Notes: generated by a model from the sequence alone, not told the origin. A DNA stretch of 29,499 nt from an uncultured Candidatus Saccharibacteria bacterium (GCA_938036825.1 CALHWD010000004.1:1-29499), one strand, 5' to 3'. Positions 7,485 to 15,272 are shown, numbered from the stretch's first letter. A program made the numbers and translations.

Positions 7485-7682
7485 CTAGCACCACTTGCAA
7501 TTATCGCTACGACCGTGGTAGTTACGACCCTTAGTGTCGTGCTCCCTACGGTTGGTACCCTTGCGGTCTCTCCGCAGGTTACCACTGCGTTGGATGGCGT
7601 TGTTCTGTATCGTAATACACTTGGAACAGAAGCAATACTTGCGCTTTAGCCCAGTGTCGGGACACTTACTGCCACGTGCCAT
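7485..7682 (-). CDS. Small Cys-rich basic protein
   Basis: Not recognised. The start ATG (7680-7682) is set by AAGGAG 6 nt upstream. The 65-aa product opens with MARGSKCPDTGLKRKYCFC, giving a CX9CXCX2C cluster that could bind zinc. A basic, Asn/Arg-rich middle and tail follows, ending in CKWC. This composition suits a nucleic-acid or ribosome-associated mini-protein, but that is inference. The upstream leader folds into two hairpins, one containing the Shine-Dalgarno. Longer reading on this strand is unnecessary, and the hydrophobic plus-strand frame over the same DNA is its shadow. Confidence 0.6.
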   Translation of the reverse strand: MARGSKCPDTGLKRKYCFCSKCITIQNNAIQRSGNLRRDRKGTNRREHDTKGRNYHGRSDNCKWC

Positions 7683-7686
7683 AATA

Positions 7687-7725
7687 ACTCCTTCTGGAGT
7701 CGGGCGGAGAATTGTAACTCTCCGC
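7687..7725 (-). promoter_or_regulatory. Leader hairpins around the ribosome site of the Cys-rich gene
   Basis: Two perfect hairpins lie in the presumed leader. ACTCC/GGAGT around a TTCT loop (7687-7700) includes the whole AAGGAG ribosome site. GCGGAGA/TCTCCGC around an 8-nt loop (7704-7725) lies just upstream on the minus strand. The first could hide the ribosome site until opened. The regulation is inferred from structure only. Confidence 0.4.
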
Positions 7726-7917
7726 GAATTGGAGTGTCTCAAACCCAATGGCTTTGGGCGAAACACTGACCTCTGCAACTGCAAAGGCTGAATAGTAATA
7801 TATCAATAATAGAACCCTCTGTCAAGCGATTTTACGGAAATCACCGTCAACTCCGCCATGCTACAACCGCACGAATACAAAAACACCCAACTCTTCGCCT
7901 TTCCGCTCCGTCCATGC

Positions 7918-7995
7918 TATACTAAAACCATAACCAGCATCGCGGCTTGCGGCGGCGGTGGCTGTAATCCGAAAGGAGGTGGAGTGGTGATGTAA
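7918..7995 (+). promoter_or_regulatory. Promoter and start-stop leader element
   Basis: The 420 nt between 7790 and 8207 hold no credible protein gene. A TATACT -10 box (7918-7923) would start a transcript near 7930. It carries a strong AAAGGAGG site (7972-7979) placed 4-7 nt before GTG GTG ATG TAA (7984-7995), that is, a start codon followed directly by a stop. The same frame upstream reads AACGGGGCNPKGGGVVM without an obvious start codon. It may be a leader or attenuator for the HU-like gene. Tentative. Confidence 0.35.
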
Positions 7996-8106
7996 CTCGC
8001 GAAAAGATAATTCGTTAAGCGGTGTTTTGATAGCCTCCAGACTCCAATTTGCCAACTAGTACACATGCTTTTTAAGAGGTAACGCCCGCTCGGCGAAAAC
8101 CAACGT

Positions 8107-8191
8107 GGTACTTTTCGAAAAGTACCGTGGTAGTTTAGAAAAAGTACCGTGGTAGTCTCAAAGCTCTACTACAATGTGTTGATTAATCAAC
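8107..8191 (+). promoter_or_regulatory. Operator-like repeats and promoter of the HU-like gene
   Basis: A perfect 20-bp palindrome GGTACTTTTCGAAAAGTACC (8107-8126) overlaps the first of two identical 16-nt direct repeats AAAAGTACCGTGGTAG (8118-8133 and 8140-8155), whose starts are 22 bp apart, about two helical turns. A TACAAT -10 box follows at 8170-8175, so the second repeat covers the -35 zone. A second perfect palindrome GTTGATTAATCAAC (8178-8191) covers the expected transcription start. The layout is that of a promoter controlled by at least one dimeric regulator, possibly by the HU-like protein itself. Confidence 0.6.
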
Positions 8192-8206
8192 GGAAAGGAT
8201 AGTCAA

Positions 8207-8632
8207 ATGACATTGAAATATAAAGCTGTTAAGATGAAAAATCCAGCCAAACCAGCCGATCCGCCAAAGTATTATGCCCGCGAATCGGAAGCTGGCCGCA
8301 TCGACTTGCCCGAACTCTCCGATAACATTGCCCGTCATTCTACCACTGTTAGCAAGACGGATATCCAGGCGGTTCTGACAATTTTGGGCGAGGAATTGGC
8401 ATCGCTGCTTGCCAAAGGTCACAGCGTGCACCTGGGCGAGCTTGGTTATTTCCACGTTACGCTCAAATCTAAAGGCGTCCTTGAGGAAAAAGACGTCAAT
8501 CCTAGTATTATTGAAGAAGCCAAAATCCGCTTTATCGCAGGCAGCGTCCTCGAAAAAGAACTGAAAAACGTCAAATTCGAAAAGGCCGCCGAACCAAAGA
8601 AAGACACCTCAGCGCCGAAGCCAGGGGCGTAA
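8207..8632 (+). CDS. HU/IHF-related DNA-binding protein
   Basis: It is likely a nucleoid protein related to HU, of the longer type with an N-terminal extension (HU-related, TIGR01201-like). Residues 3-30 (YKAVKMKNPAKP, PPKYYARES) are the typical leader strand; residues 33-70 form the two-helix dimerisation part; residues 71-90 (GHSVHLGELGYFHVTLKSKG) match the HU beta-saddle entry. The 141-aa product ends in a Lys/Ala/Pro-rich tail (KAAEPKKDTSAPKPGA). AAAGGA lies 8 nt before the ATG. The upstream region is dense with palindromes, and a hairpin follows at 8647-8680. Confidence 0.85.
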   Translation: MTLKYKAVKMKNPAKPADPPKYYARESEAGRIDLPELSDNIARHSTTVSKTDIQAVLTILGEELASLLAKGHSVHLGELGYFHVTLKSKGVLEEKDVNPSIIEEAKIRFIAGSVLEKELKNVKFEKAAEPKKDTSAPKPGA

Positions 8633-8646
8633 ATAGCCATAAAACA

Positions 8647-8680
8647 CCAAAACCGTCCTGCTAGTGCGGGGCGGTTTTGG
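8647..8680 (+). terminator. Hairpin terminator after the HU-like gene
   Basis: CCAAAACCG (8647-8655) pairs perfectly with CGGTTTTGG (8672-8680), with a nested CCTGC/GCGGGG-like inner stem. It lies 14 nt after the stop. It lacks a clear downstream T run, so termination strength is uncertain. Confidence 0.65.
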
Positions 8681-8721
8681 GTATGGTAAAGTTATATCAG
8701 AGGGAGTATTATCTAATTATT

Positions 8722-9195
8722 ATGTCGTACTACACACCAGCACAAATTCCCAAAATACCAACAGGCTACTCAAGAAAGCCGAAGATATTTATATCATTTA
8801 ATTATACTTATGACTGTGGCTATCGTTATATGATGAGTGCCTGGGGTGCCAATCCATATTTTGACTTCACTTATGACGATCGCACTCCAAGTGAAATTAA
8901 GACTAATAGTGTCGGTAGAGTAAAGGCTGTATTAACGACAAAAATTCGAGAATCTTCGGCGGTTGTAGTTATTGTTGGTAAGCATGCTAACGAGCTTCAT
9001 CCAGATGCTTGCTTGATCGGATATCGAAATTGGCAAAATTACGAAATAGCTAAGGCTAAAGAATTAGGCAAAAAGCTTATAGCTGTTCAAATCAATAAAG
9101 ATTTTGGCTATCCAGATGAGTTAAGAGGAGTGAATGCCAAAAGAATATACTCATTTAATCCAAGAGACATTTTTGAGGCTGTAAGAAATTCCTAA
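8722..9195 (+). CDS. TIR-like (MTH538/ThsB-type) domain protein
   Basis: It is a single-domain TIR-like protein of 157 aa. KIFISFNYTYDCGYRY (residues 21-36) is the first strand and loop, SSAVVVIVGKHA (78-89) the central strand, and NWQNYEIAKAKELGKKLIAVQI (103-124, with E108) the WxxxE helix in which TIR enzymes place the catalytic Glu. This matches the PF08937 TIR-like family, to which the Thoeris sensor ThsB belongs. Such proteins make NAD-derived signal nucleotides on phage infection. The 4TM gene starts 1 nt after its stop, so the two are translationally coupled. I prefer ATG 8722 over TTG 8677, which lies inside the upstream hairpin. AT-rich, unlike the ABC operon that follows. Confidence 0.82.
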   Translation: MSYYTPAQIPKIPTGYSRKPKIFISFNYTYDCGYRYMMSAWGANPYFDFTYDDRTPSEIKTNSVGRVKAVLTTKIRESSAVVVIVGKHANELHPDACLIGYRNWQNYEIAKAKELGKKLIAVQINKDFGYPDELRGVNAKRIYSFNPRDIFEAVRNS

Positions 9196-9196
9196 T

Positions 9197-9799
9197 ATGG
9201 CTACTGACATAGATATATTGTACGATCACTATAAAGTTAGCAACAGTATACTTCAGAGTACACACAAGGATCGCGAAAAGTTTTTTCGTTTATTGTTTAT
9301 ATTTGAAGTAGTTAATATTATTTTTCTACGTCAACCATTAGAATTTGCAAAGATAATCCAGGACTCTTTAAATCTTTCTCAAAATATTAAAATTGAATCA
9401 ACCAGTTTTCTGATTACGTCGTTGCAAATAGTCGTATCTGTTGCAATAACGTATTTATTGATTCGCTATTTTCAAACCAATATACAGATAGAAAGACAGT
9501 ACTCCTATATAGGTAAATTAGAAAGCGAGCTAACTAATAAGGCAGGTGCTAATATTTTTTGTAGAGAAAGCACTGAATATAGTAGGGGGTATCCATTCAT
9601 ATTAAACGTTATTGATATCTTTTATAAATTTATTATTCCTCTAGTGCTGTTATTTTTGCATTTAATAAAGATATATTTTTGTCTAGCGGGGATTCCTCAA
9701 GGCTTTGGTGTAGTTTCATTCATAGAAATTATCATTGACACGTTTCTTATATTTCTAATTATTCCCTATATTTTCTATCTTATGAAAAACTATAATTAA
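9197..9799 (+). CDS. Four-helix membrane protein coupled to TIR, candidate effector
   Basis: This is an integral membrane protein of 200 aa with four predicted membrane segments (about 30-45, 71-91, 142-165, 172-196). The first segment is preceded by ILYDHYKVSNSILQSTHKDREKFF and the two halves are separated by a polar helical stretch (95-130). The N-terminal LYDHYK helix plus a membrane pair recalls SLATT-type membrane effectors of nucleotide-signalled defence systems. That assignment is from memory of the pattern, not proof. It lies 1 nt after the TIR-like gene, so the most economical reading is TIR as sensor/signal producer and this protein as the membrane-disrupting effector. Strongly AT-rich, consistent with transfer. 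Confidence 0.75.
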   Translation: MATDIDILYDHYKVSNSILQSTHKDREKFFRLLFIFEVVNIIFLRQPLEFAKIIQDSLNLSQNIKIESTSFLITSLQIVVSVAITYLLIRYFQTNIQIERQYSYIGKLESELTNKAGANIFCRESTEYSRGYPFILNVIDIFYKFIIPLVLLFLHLIKIYFCLAGIPQGFGVVSFIEIIIDTFLIFLIIPYIFYLMKNYN

Positions 9800-9905
9800 T
9801 AGTCACTAGTAGCATGTAGCGGAAGCTGCTTAAAGCTAAATCCCTCATTTCACATTCCCTTCACACACCCTTGCTACACTGGCATAGAACCAAGAAAGGA
9901 GATCT

Positions 9906-11288
9906 ATGTCATTTATACAACGTGCCTGGTTGTATATCACCAGGAAAAAACTCAAAACGCTGATTTTGCTGGCGATTTTGCTGTGTATGTCGACGATTAT
10001 GCTGAGTGGATTTGCCATCAAGCATTCGACCGACGCGGCGGCGCAGTCGCTCGACAAAACGCTCAAGGCCGGCTTTACGCTGGGCAATAATCCGCGCACC
10101 AATCCGGGAACAGCCCGCGGTTCGGGAACGGTGTCGAACAAAGACATCGACGCGGTGAAGAATCTGGAGGGCGTGACGGACTATGTCAAACGCCAGAACG
10201 CCACGGTCGATTTTATCAATACCAAACTGGTGCCACTACCGAGCGGTGGCAGCGGCTATGATGCCGAGAAAGATAAGCAGTTTGGCAACGCTGCGACTAT
10301 CATCGGCGTCAATAAATCTGAGTCCGAGAAGAAGTTCCGCGCTGAGTCGCTTAAGCTCATCGCTGGCCGGCACATCACTGAGAACGATTCGCACAAGATT
10401 TTGGTGCACGAAGATTTCGCCAAGGCCAACAACCTCAAGCTTGGCAGTAAAATTAAACTGAAGGCCAACCAGTACGACACCGACAACGAGCATCCATCCA
10501 AGGACGAGGTCGAGGTAGAAATCGTCGGTATATTTAACGGCAAGAACCCAAAGCAGGCGACCTATCAGGTGGAGTTGTTCGAGAATTTGTTCTTGACTGA
10601 CCTCACGACGACTCGCCAGTTGAATGCCTATACCGAACAAAATGAGATTTACCAGGACGCTACGTTCTTTACCAAAGGCACCAAACAACTGGACGAGGTG
10701 ATGGCGCGGGCAAATAAATTGCCGGTCAATTGGCAAAAGTACCAATTGAATAAGAATAGCCAGGAACTAGCTGGCGTGACTGGCGCGGTGAACGGCGTGT
10801 ACGGCCTGATCGACGGTATGCTGTGGGCAACGGCACTGGTCAGTGTCGCGGTAATCGGCATGGTGCTGTATTTGTGGATGAATGAGCGCAAGCGCGAAGC
10901 GGGCGTGCTCTTGGCGACGGGCGTGCCGCAGTCAAAGATTGTGCTGCAGTATATCGCTGAGCTGATAATGATCGCGGTACTGAGTTTTGGCGCGTCGTAC
11001 TTTACCGCCGGGCTGATTGCGCAACAAATGGGCGATCACGTGGTATCGCAGGCAGCGCAGAATGCCACGCGTCAAGCTGGCAGTTCCCTCAACGGTGCAT
11101 CGCTCGGTGCTGACGCTGACTCGGTGACGTCGTCGCGCACGCTAGACAAGGTGACGGTTGGTGTACAACCGACGGATCTGTTGGCGGTGTGGGGTGCTGG
11201 GCTGGCGGTAATTATCATTGCGGTACTGCTGGCTTCGCGGCCGATTACCCAGTCAACGCCAAAAGAATTACTAACCGAAGTGGACTAG
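9906..11288 (+). CDS. ABC transporter permease, FtsX/MacB type (1)
   Basis: It is the first of two permeases of an ABC exporter or mechanotransmission complex. An N-terminal membrane helix (LILLAILLCMSTIMLSGFAI, residues 18-37) leads into a large extracytoplasmic domain (about 40-290). Three helices follow (about 300-320, 350-370 and 430-452) in the FtsX order, with the characteristic NERKREAGVLLATGVPQSKI loop between the first two. At 460 aa it has normal length. The start follows AAAGGAG by 7 nt and a TACACT -10-like box. It lies 6 nt before the second permease. The cargo is unknown; MacB-like pumps export peptides, lipoproteins or toxins. Confidence 0.9.
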   Translation: MSFIQRAWLYITRKKLKTLILLAILLCMSTIMLSGFAIKHSTDAAAQSLDKTLKAGFTLGNNPRTNPGTARGSGTVSNKDIDAVKNLEGVTDYVKRQNATVDFINTKLVPLPSGGSGYDAEKDKQFGNAATIIGVNKSESEKKFRAESLKLIAGRHITENDSHKILVHEDFAKANNLKLGSKIKLKANQYDTDNEHPSKDEVEVEIVGIFNGKNPKQATYQVELFENLFLTDLTTTRQLNAYTEQNEIYQDATFFTKGTKQLDEVMARANKLPVNWQKYQLNKNSQELAGVTGAVNGVYGLIDGMLWATALVSVAVIGMVLYLWMNERKREAGVLLATGVPQSKIVLQYIAELIMIAVLSFGASYFTAGLIAQQMGDHVVSQAAQNATRQAGSSLNGASLGADADSVTSSRTLDKVTVGVQPTDLLAVWGAGLAVIIIAVLLASRPITQSTPKELLTEVD

Positions 11289-11294
11289 GGGCGA

Positions 11295-12536
11295 ATGATG
11301 ACGATTATCAAACGAGCCTGGACGGCTGTGACGCGCAAACGGCGTCGCAGCCTGACCATCGCCCTGATTATGACGCTGATTTTCACGCTGCTGATCGGCA
11401 CGCTGACGGTGCAGCAGACGATGGCGCAGCTGAAGCAATCGGTTGAGCGTAATATCCGCGCCGGCTTTAGCATCGCCAGCAAGCAGCCATCGGGCGAAGT
11501 GCCGATGGACATCGCGCAGCGAGTGCAGCGCCTGGACAAGGTCAAAGCGCACAATTTCCAGGCAGAGACTACCGCGGGACTGCCGGGCAAGCAATTAGTC
11601 GACACGGCAAGCAGTGGCGTGCAGCTGGACTCTAACGTGGCTGGCGAGGCGAAGGTAACGGGCGCGACAGAGAGTAATCTGCTCGGCGAGTTCACCGGTA
11701 AATTTTACCAGCTGGAGCAGGGCAAGCACCTAACGGCGAACGATCAAAACGCGGCGCTGATTCACAAAACATTCGCCGAGAAAAACGGTATCAAGCCAGG
11801 CGACAAGCTGGACATCATCAAAGACGGCCGGCGCATGACGGTAACTGTCATGGGTATCTTCAGCGGCAAAGGTGAAAAGCCAGCGGTCTTACAGTCCGAC
11901 ATGGCGGAGAATCATCTCATCACCAACTTGGCTGCGGCGCAGCAGCTGACAGGTAGCCAGCAGTTGACGCGGGCGACGTATTTCGCCGAAAATCCGCACC
12001 AGCTGAAGTCACTAACGGACCACACCAAAAGCCTACCAAACGTCGATTGGCAGAAATTTAGCCTAACTGACAACGGGGCGGTATTTGCCGGGGTTCTCCA
12101 AAACATCGCTGGCATTCAAAACATTTTGACGATTGCCACCATCGGCGCAGCCGCAGCGGGGCTGGCGGTGCTGTCGCTGGTGCTGGTGTTCTGGGTGCGC
12201 GGCCGCTTGCATGAAATTGGCATCTTGTTGTCTATCGGCACGTCGAAGCGGCAGATTATCGGGCAGTTCTTGGCGGAGCTCGCGATCATTGCCGCAGTCA
12301 GTTCAGTGTTTGCGCTCGGTGTCGGCCTGATTGCCTCATCGCAAATTTCTACCGCTCTCACGGCACAAACCGACCAAAGCCAGCACGCAGAAAAAACTGT
12401 GGTGCACGCCGCGCCAGTGGCGACCTATCTAGAAGCTTTAGCCTTCGGCTACATGGTCGTTCTACTGTCAGCCATCGCTGCTACCACGCCAATTATGCGC
12501 CAATCACCAAAGCAAATTTTAGCAACATTAAGTTAG
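11295..12536 (+). CDS. ABC transporter permease, FtsX/MacB type (2)
   Basis: It is a paralog of the preceding permease, with the same plan: an N-terminal helix (SLTIALIMTLIFTLLIGTL), an extracytoplasmic domain and three C-terminal helices, the loop reading RGRLHEIGILLSIGTSKRQI. At 413 aa it is slightly shorter. The two probably form a heterodimer. It starts 6 nt after its partner, and the ATPase follows after 8 nt, so the three genes form one operon. The motif near the end (PIMRQSPKQILATLS) parallels PITQSTPKELLTEVD of the first permease. Confidence 0.9.
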   Translation: MMTIIKRAWTAVTRKRRRSLTIALIMTLIFTLLIGTLTVQQTMAQLKQSVERNIRAGFSIASKQPSGEVPMDIAQRVQRLDKVKAHNFQAETTAGLPGKQLVDTASSGVQLDSNVAGEAKVTGATESNLLGEFTGKFYQLEQGKHLTANDQNAALIHKTFAEKNGIKPGDKLDIIKDGRRMTVTVMGIFSGKGEKPAVLQSDMAENHLITNLAAAQQLTGSQQLTRATYFAENPHQLKSLTDHTKSLPNVDWQKFSLTDNGAVFAGVLQNIAGIQNILTIATIGAAAAGLAVLSLVLVFWVRGRLHEIGILLSIGTSKRQIIGQFLAELAIIAAVSSVFALGVGLIASSQISTALTAQTDQSQHAEKTVVHAAPVATYLEALAFGYMVVLLSAIAATTPIMRQSPKQILATLS

Positions 12537-12544
12537 GAGATAGT

Positions 12545-13198
12545 ATGTCACTACTTACACTACACGATATCGTTTATTCATACCCAGGCGACACCAGCAA
12601 CGTGTTAAATGGTATTAATTATCACTTTGAAAAGGGCACCTTCTACGCTATCGTTGGTAGTTCTGGGGCTGGTAAGTCGACGCTGCTCGGGCTCCTAGCC
12701 GGACTGGACACACCAACTGGCGGGCAGATTTTGTTTGATGATGAAGATATCGCCGAGCAGGGGTACTCACACCATCGCAAGCACAACATCTCGCTGGTGT
12801 TTCAGAATTATAACCTGATCGATTATCTGACACCGCTAGAAAACTTGAAGCTGGTTAATCCCAAGGCGACTCATGAAACATTGCACGTCATGGGGCTGGA
12901 CGACGATCATATTAATCGCAACGTTATGAAGCTGTCTGGCGGCCAGCAGCAACGCGTAGCGATTGGGCGGGCGTTAGTATCCTCCGCGCCGATTATCTTA
13001 GCGGACGAGCCAACTGGCAACCTGGACGAAGCTACCGCCGCTGATATCATCACTATCCTGCGCCAAGCTGCCCACGAAAACAACAAATGCGTCATCGTCG
13101 TGACTCACAGCAAACAGCTCGCTAAAGAGGCGGATGTGGTGCTAATGCTCAAAGATAAGTTGCTTCGGCCCAGCAAGAACAGTAAAAGGCGTAGCTAG
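12545..13198 (+). CDS. ABC transporter ATP-binding protein, MacB/LolD type
   Basis: It is the ATPase of the exporter encoded by the two upstream permease genes. All motifs are present: Walker A GSSGAGKST (38-46), Q-loop Gln87 in LVFQNY, signature LSGGQQQR (130-137), Walker B IILADEPTGNLD (150-161) and H-loop His188 in VVTHS. EPTGNLD is the usual form in the LolD/MacB/FtsE group. The 217-aa length is normal. AGGAGA precedes the ATG by 5 nt. The operon ends 3 nt before the stop of the convergent cyclase-like gene. Confidence 0.95.
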   Translation: MSLLTLHDIVYSYPGDTSNVLNGINYHFEKGTFYAIVGSSGAGKSTLLGLLAGLDTPTGGQILFDDEDIAEQGYSHHRKHNISLVFQNYNLIDYLTPLENLKLVNPKATHETLHVMGLDDDHINRNVMKLSGGQQQRVAIGRALVSSAPIILADEPTGNLDEATAADIITILRQAAHENNKCVIVVTHSKQLAKEADVVLMLKDKLLRPSKNSKRRS

Positions 13199-13201
13199 GA
13201 T

Positions 13202-14248
13202 TTAATCGTGGTACAGATAATGCCGCAATCTGTCAGGCAAAGCAGGCGCGAGCATGTCGTAGGCGTCGTCAGTCAGGGCAATTGACAGCTGGTTGCGCGG
13301 CTGACGCTTGGATAATTTCGTCATACCAAAGAGCTCTGGGCTCACGTGTCCACCGGGAACATTGTCGAGTCGGCCAAAACCGGCGGTCAGGCGAATAGCG
13401 TACTCATCATGCGCGTGAGCGATATCAGTAAGATCATTGAGCAGCGGAATGAGCGTCTTGTTGCCAAAAGCCGCCCGCTGCTCACATGAGAAACGCGCAT
13501 TGTTGCTGCGCGGCAGTGGCACTGCAAGATTTTGCCCATCGCCTGTCCAGCCAATTAGCTCGCCGCCATAATGCTGCACGGCAGTGAGTGCTTGGCTACC
13601 AAAGCGAATGAGAAATGAGCGCAGCTCTCCGTCATTACGCGCTATCTCCTTAGTTGAATGCGACACATCCCACATAGCAAGGACGACGTTTGGTGTAGTG
13701 GGTGATTTAAGCGCTAGCATATCGGCGACTGACTGAGTAGGGTATGATGCTCGCACCAATGCTTGCAACGCCGTGATGCCAACACCGAGTGTAGTTTTGA
13801 CGCTGTCATATCGCCATAATGTTTCCAGTTCGTTCAGCTGACGTTTGGTTGGCGTACGGTCTTTCGTAAAAGCAGCTTGCAAGACGGCGTGTTGGTCAGG
13901 TAGCGGCAAGTTGAGAACGCGATGATTAGGATTCATCGCACTATCAGTCAGCGTGATATTATCCTGGTTTTCCTCGATAACACGTCCAGCAACTGACGAC
14001 CCATCAACGCGGTGCCCTGTAATATGTGTTTCTTGAAAATCAAATCGGTCATCAGCCGGAACGTGCGGTGAACATGCAGTAGCAATTGCCCCAATTGAAT
14101 CAGGATTGCATTCATCATGTACAAAGACGGTGGCTGCGTCTGGCAGTGTGTCGGCCATGGGTGCGTGCTGCAGAAAATCACTTACTGTTTGCACGAGTGC
14201 TTGCTGGTAGTCATGCGCTGGTGTGGCGTGCGAAGTTTCGCGATGCAT
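13202..14248 (-). CDS. Class III nucleotide cyclase-like protein
   Basis: The C-terminal half (residues about 186-345) resembles a divergent class III adenylate/guanylate cyclase homology domain. It has VVLAMWDVSHSTKEI (residues 188-202) with the first metal Asp (D194) before an ST motif, a GGELIGWTGDGQNLAVPL stretch (228-245) with the second Asp (D237) in GDG, then a strand and a glycine turn (RLTAGFGRLDNVPGG). Purine-specifying residues are not clear, so activity and product are uncertain. The N-terminal half is unrecognised and shows no membrane helix. A CATAAT box (14256-14261, minus strand) ends 7 nt before the ATG. It is convergent with the ABC operon. Confidence 0.55.
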   Translation of the reverse strand: MHRETSHATPAHDYQQALVQTVSDFLQHAPMADTLPDAATVFVHDECNPDSIGAIATACSPHVPADDRFDFQETHITGHRVDGSSVAGRVIEENQDNITLTDSAMNPNHRVLNLPLPDQHAVLQAAFTKDRTPTKRQLNELETLWRYDSVKTTLGVGITALQALVRASYPTQSVADMLALKSPTTPNVVLAMWDVSHSTKEIARNDGELRSFLIRFGSQALTAVQHYGGELIGWTGDGQNLAVPLPRSNNARFSCEQRAAFGNKTLIPLLNDLTDIAHAHDEYAIRLTAGFGRLDNVPGGHVSPELFGMTKLSKRQPRNQLSIALTDDAYDMLAPALPDRLRHYLYHD

Positions 14249-14303
14249 TAGTTATATTATGCCACATATTGGTGGAATAGGGTATGATTAAAGGACGCCT
14301 GGC

Positions 14304-15251
14304 TCACGACTGGCGCTTCTTCATATATTTCGCGGTCTCCTCCCAGAGCGGGTTATCCTTGTATGGTACGCCATCGTGCGCCCAATACCACCAAAAGTAT
14401 CCACCAATGTAGCGTGGAGTGTACCGCGGCATGGCATAATAATGCCGAAACAACTGTAGTTTATGCGCCATCGGGGCATGCTCGCTGGGTGTGCCGCACT
14501 CGCCAATGCCAAGCTTGGCTTCTGGGAAGAGCGTCTCAAGCTCAGCAAAGATCTGCCGCCAGTTGGGCCGGTAGCCATCGTTGTCATCGTCGTAGTAGCT
14601 GACGAGGACATAATCGACGCCCTGCCTCAGATCATCAGGTAGGTATGTTTGTAGCCACTCTTTCATACTCAGCGTGCTTTTGCTTGGTGGAAAGTAGTAA
14701 GGCACAAGCGCCGCCGCAGCACGCTTATCCTTAATGTATCGGTAGGCACTAGCCACCTTCGCGGCAGTAAGGCGCGGGTCTTCTTTGATCCACTCTTGGC
14801 CATTCATTTCATTGCCAACCTCCCATATCGCTACATAGTGAGATAAATACTGGTAAGATTCAGCAAAGCGCTGCTGGTAGTGCTCAGTGCTGTAGCTGTG
14901 CATATCAGAAGAATCAACGGGCTGGGCCATGATATCGGCCACGCGATGAATCGCCTTAAATAGTCCACGGTAACGCTGCGGCGATCTATCTTTAGACATA
15001 ACGATCCGCACTGTTGGCCGAGCAGGCAAACGCTGAAGAGCCTCCACGATATCAGCAAGCTTTCTCGTGCCTTCCCAGCTGTCGTCGATTGTCAGGCCGT
15101 AGAGCATATGTGATGATACATGATGAGAGGGTGGATGATTCGCGTTGCCTTGCGGGGTAGAGTTTGACGCTGGCGCTAGCACGTGTAGTAGCACATACAT
15201 CAGCACACAAAGTAATATAGCAAAACCAGCAATATGAACGTACTTTGGCAT
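14304..15251 (-). CDS. Membrane-anchored glycoside hydrolase-like TIM barrel
   Basis: It is a secreted or anchored protein with one N-terminal membrane helix (IAGFAILLCVLMYVLLHVLA, residues 7-26), a short linker and a TIM-barrel-like catalytic domain. Clan A glycosidase features are visible: AIWEVGNEMNG (141-151) has the NE acid/base Glu (E148) after a strand, and KLGIGECGTP (246-255) has a nucleophile-type Glu (E251) near the end, followed by an aromatic WWYWAHDGVP strand. The 315-aa length fits a single barrel. It probably acts on host-cell or extracellular glycans from the cell surface (inference). The gene has AAGGAG 9 nt before the ATG and its own promoter. Confidence 0.72.
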   Translation of the reverse strand: MPKYVHIAGFAILLCVLMYVLLHVLAPASNSTPQGNANHPPSHHVSSHMLYGLTIDDSWEGTRKLADIVEALQRLPARPTVRIVMSKDRSPQRYRGLFKAIHRVADIMAQPVDSSDMHSYSTEHYQQRFAESYQYLSHYVAIWEVGNEMNGQEWIKEDPRLTAAKVASAYRYIKDKRAAAALVPYYFPPSKSTLSMKEWLQTYLPDDLRQGVDYVLVSYYDDDNDGYRPNWRQIFAELETLFPEAKLGIGECGTPSEHAPMAHKLQLFRHYYAMPRYTPRYIGGYFWWYWAHDGVPYKDNPLWEETAKYMKKRQS

Positions 15252-15272
15252 ATAATAAGCTCCTTACAAGGT

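Noticed and set aside
7383..7649. Plus-strand hydrophobic ORF opposite the Cys-rich gene
   Set aside because: It starts inside the M16-like gene and is the mirror of an Arg/Asn-rich minus-strand frame that has a strong ribosome site.
7861..8055. Minus-strand 64-aa frame in the leader region
   Set aside because: TTG start, no ribosome site or conserved motif; composition non-protein-like.
8677..8721. N-terminal extension of the TIR-like protein
   Set aside because: TTG 8677 is inside the terminator hairpin of the upstream gene; domain begins after ATG 8722.
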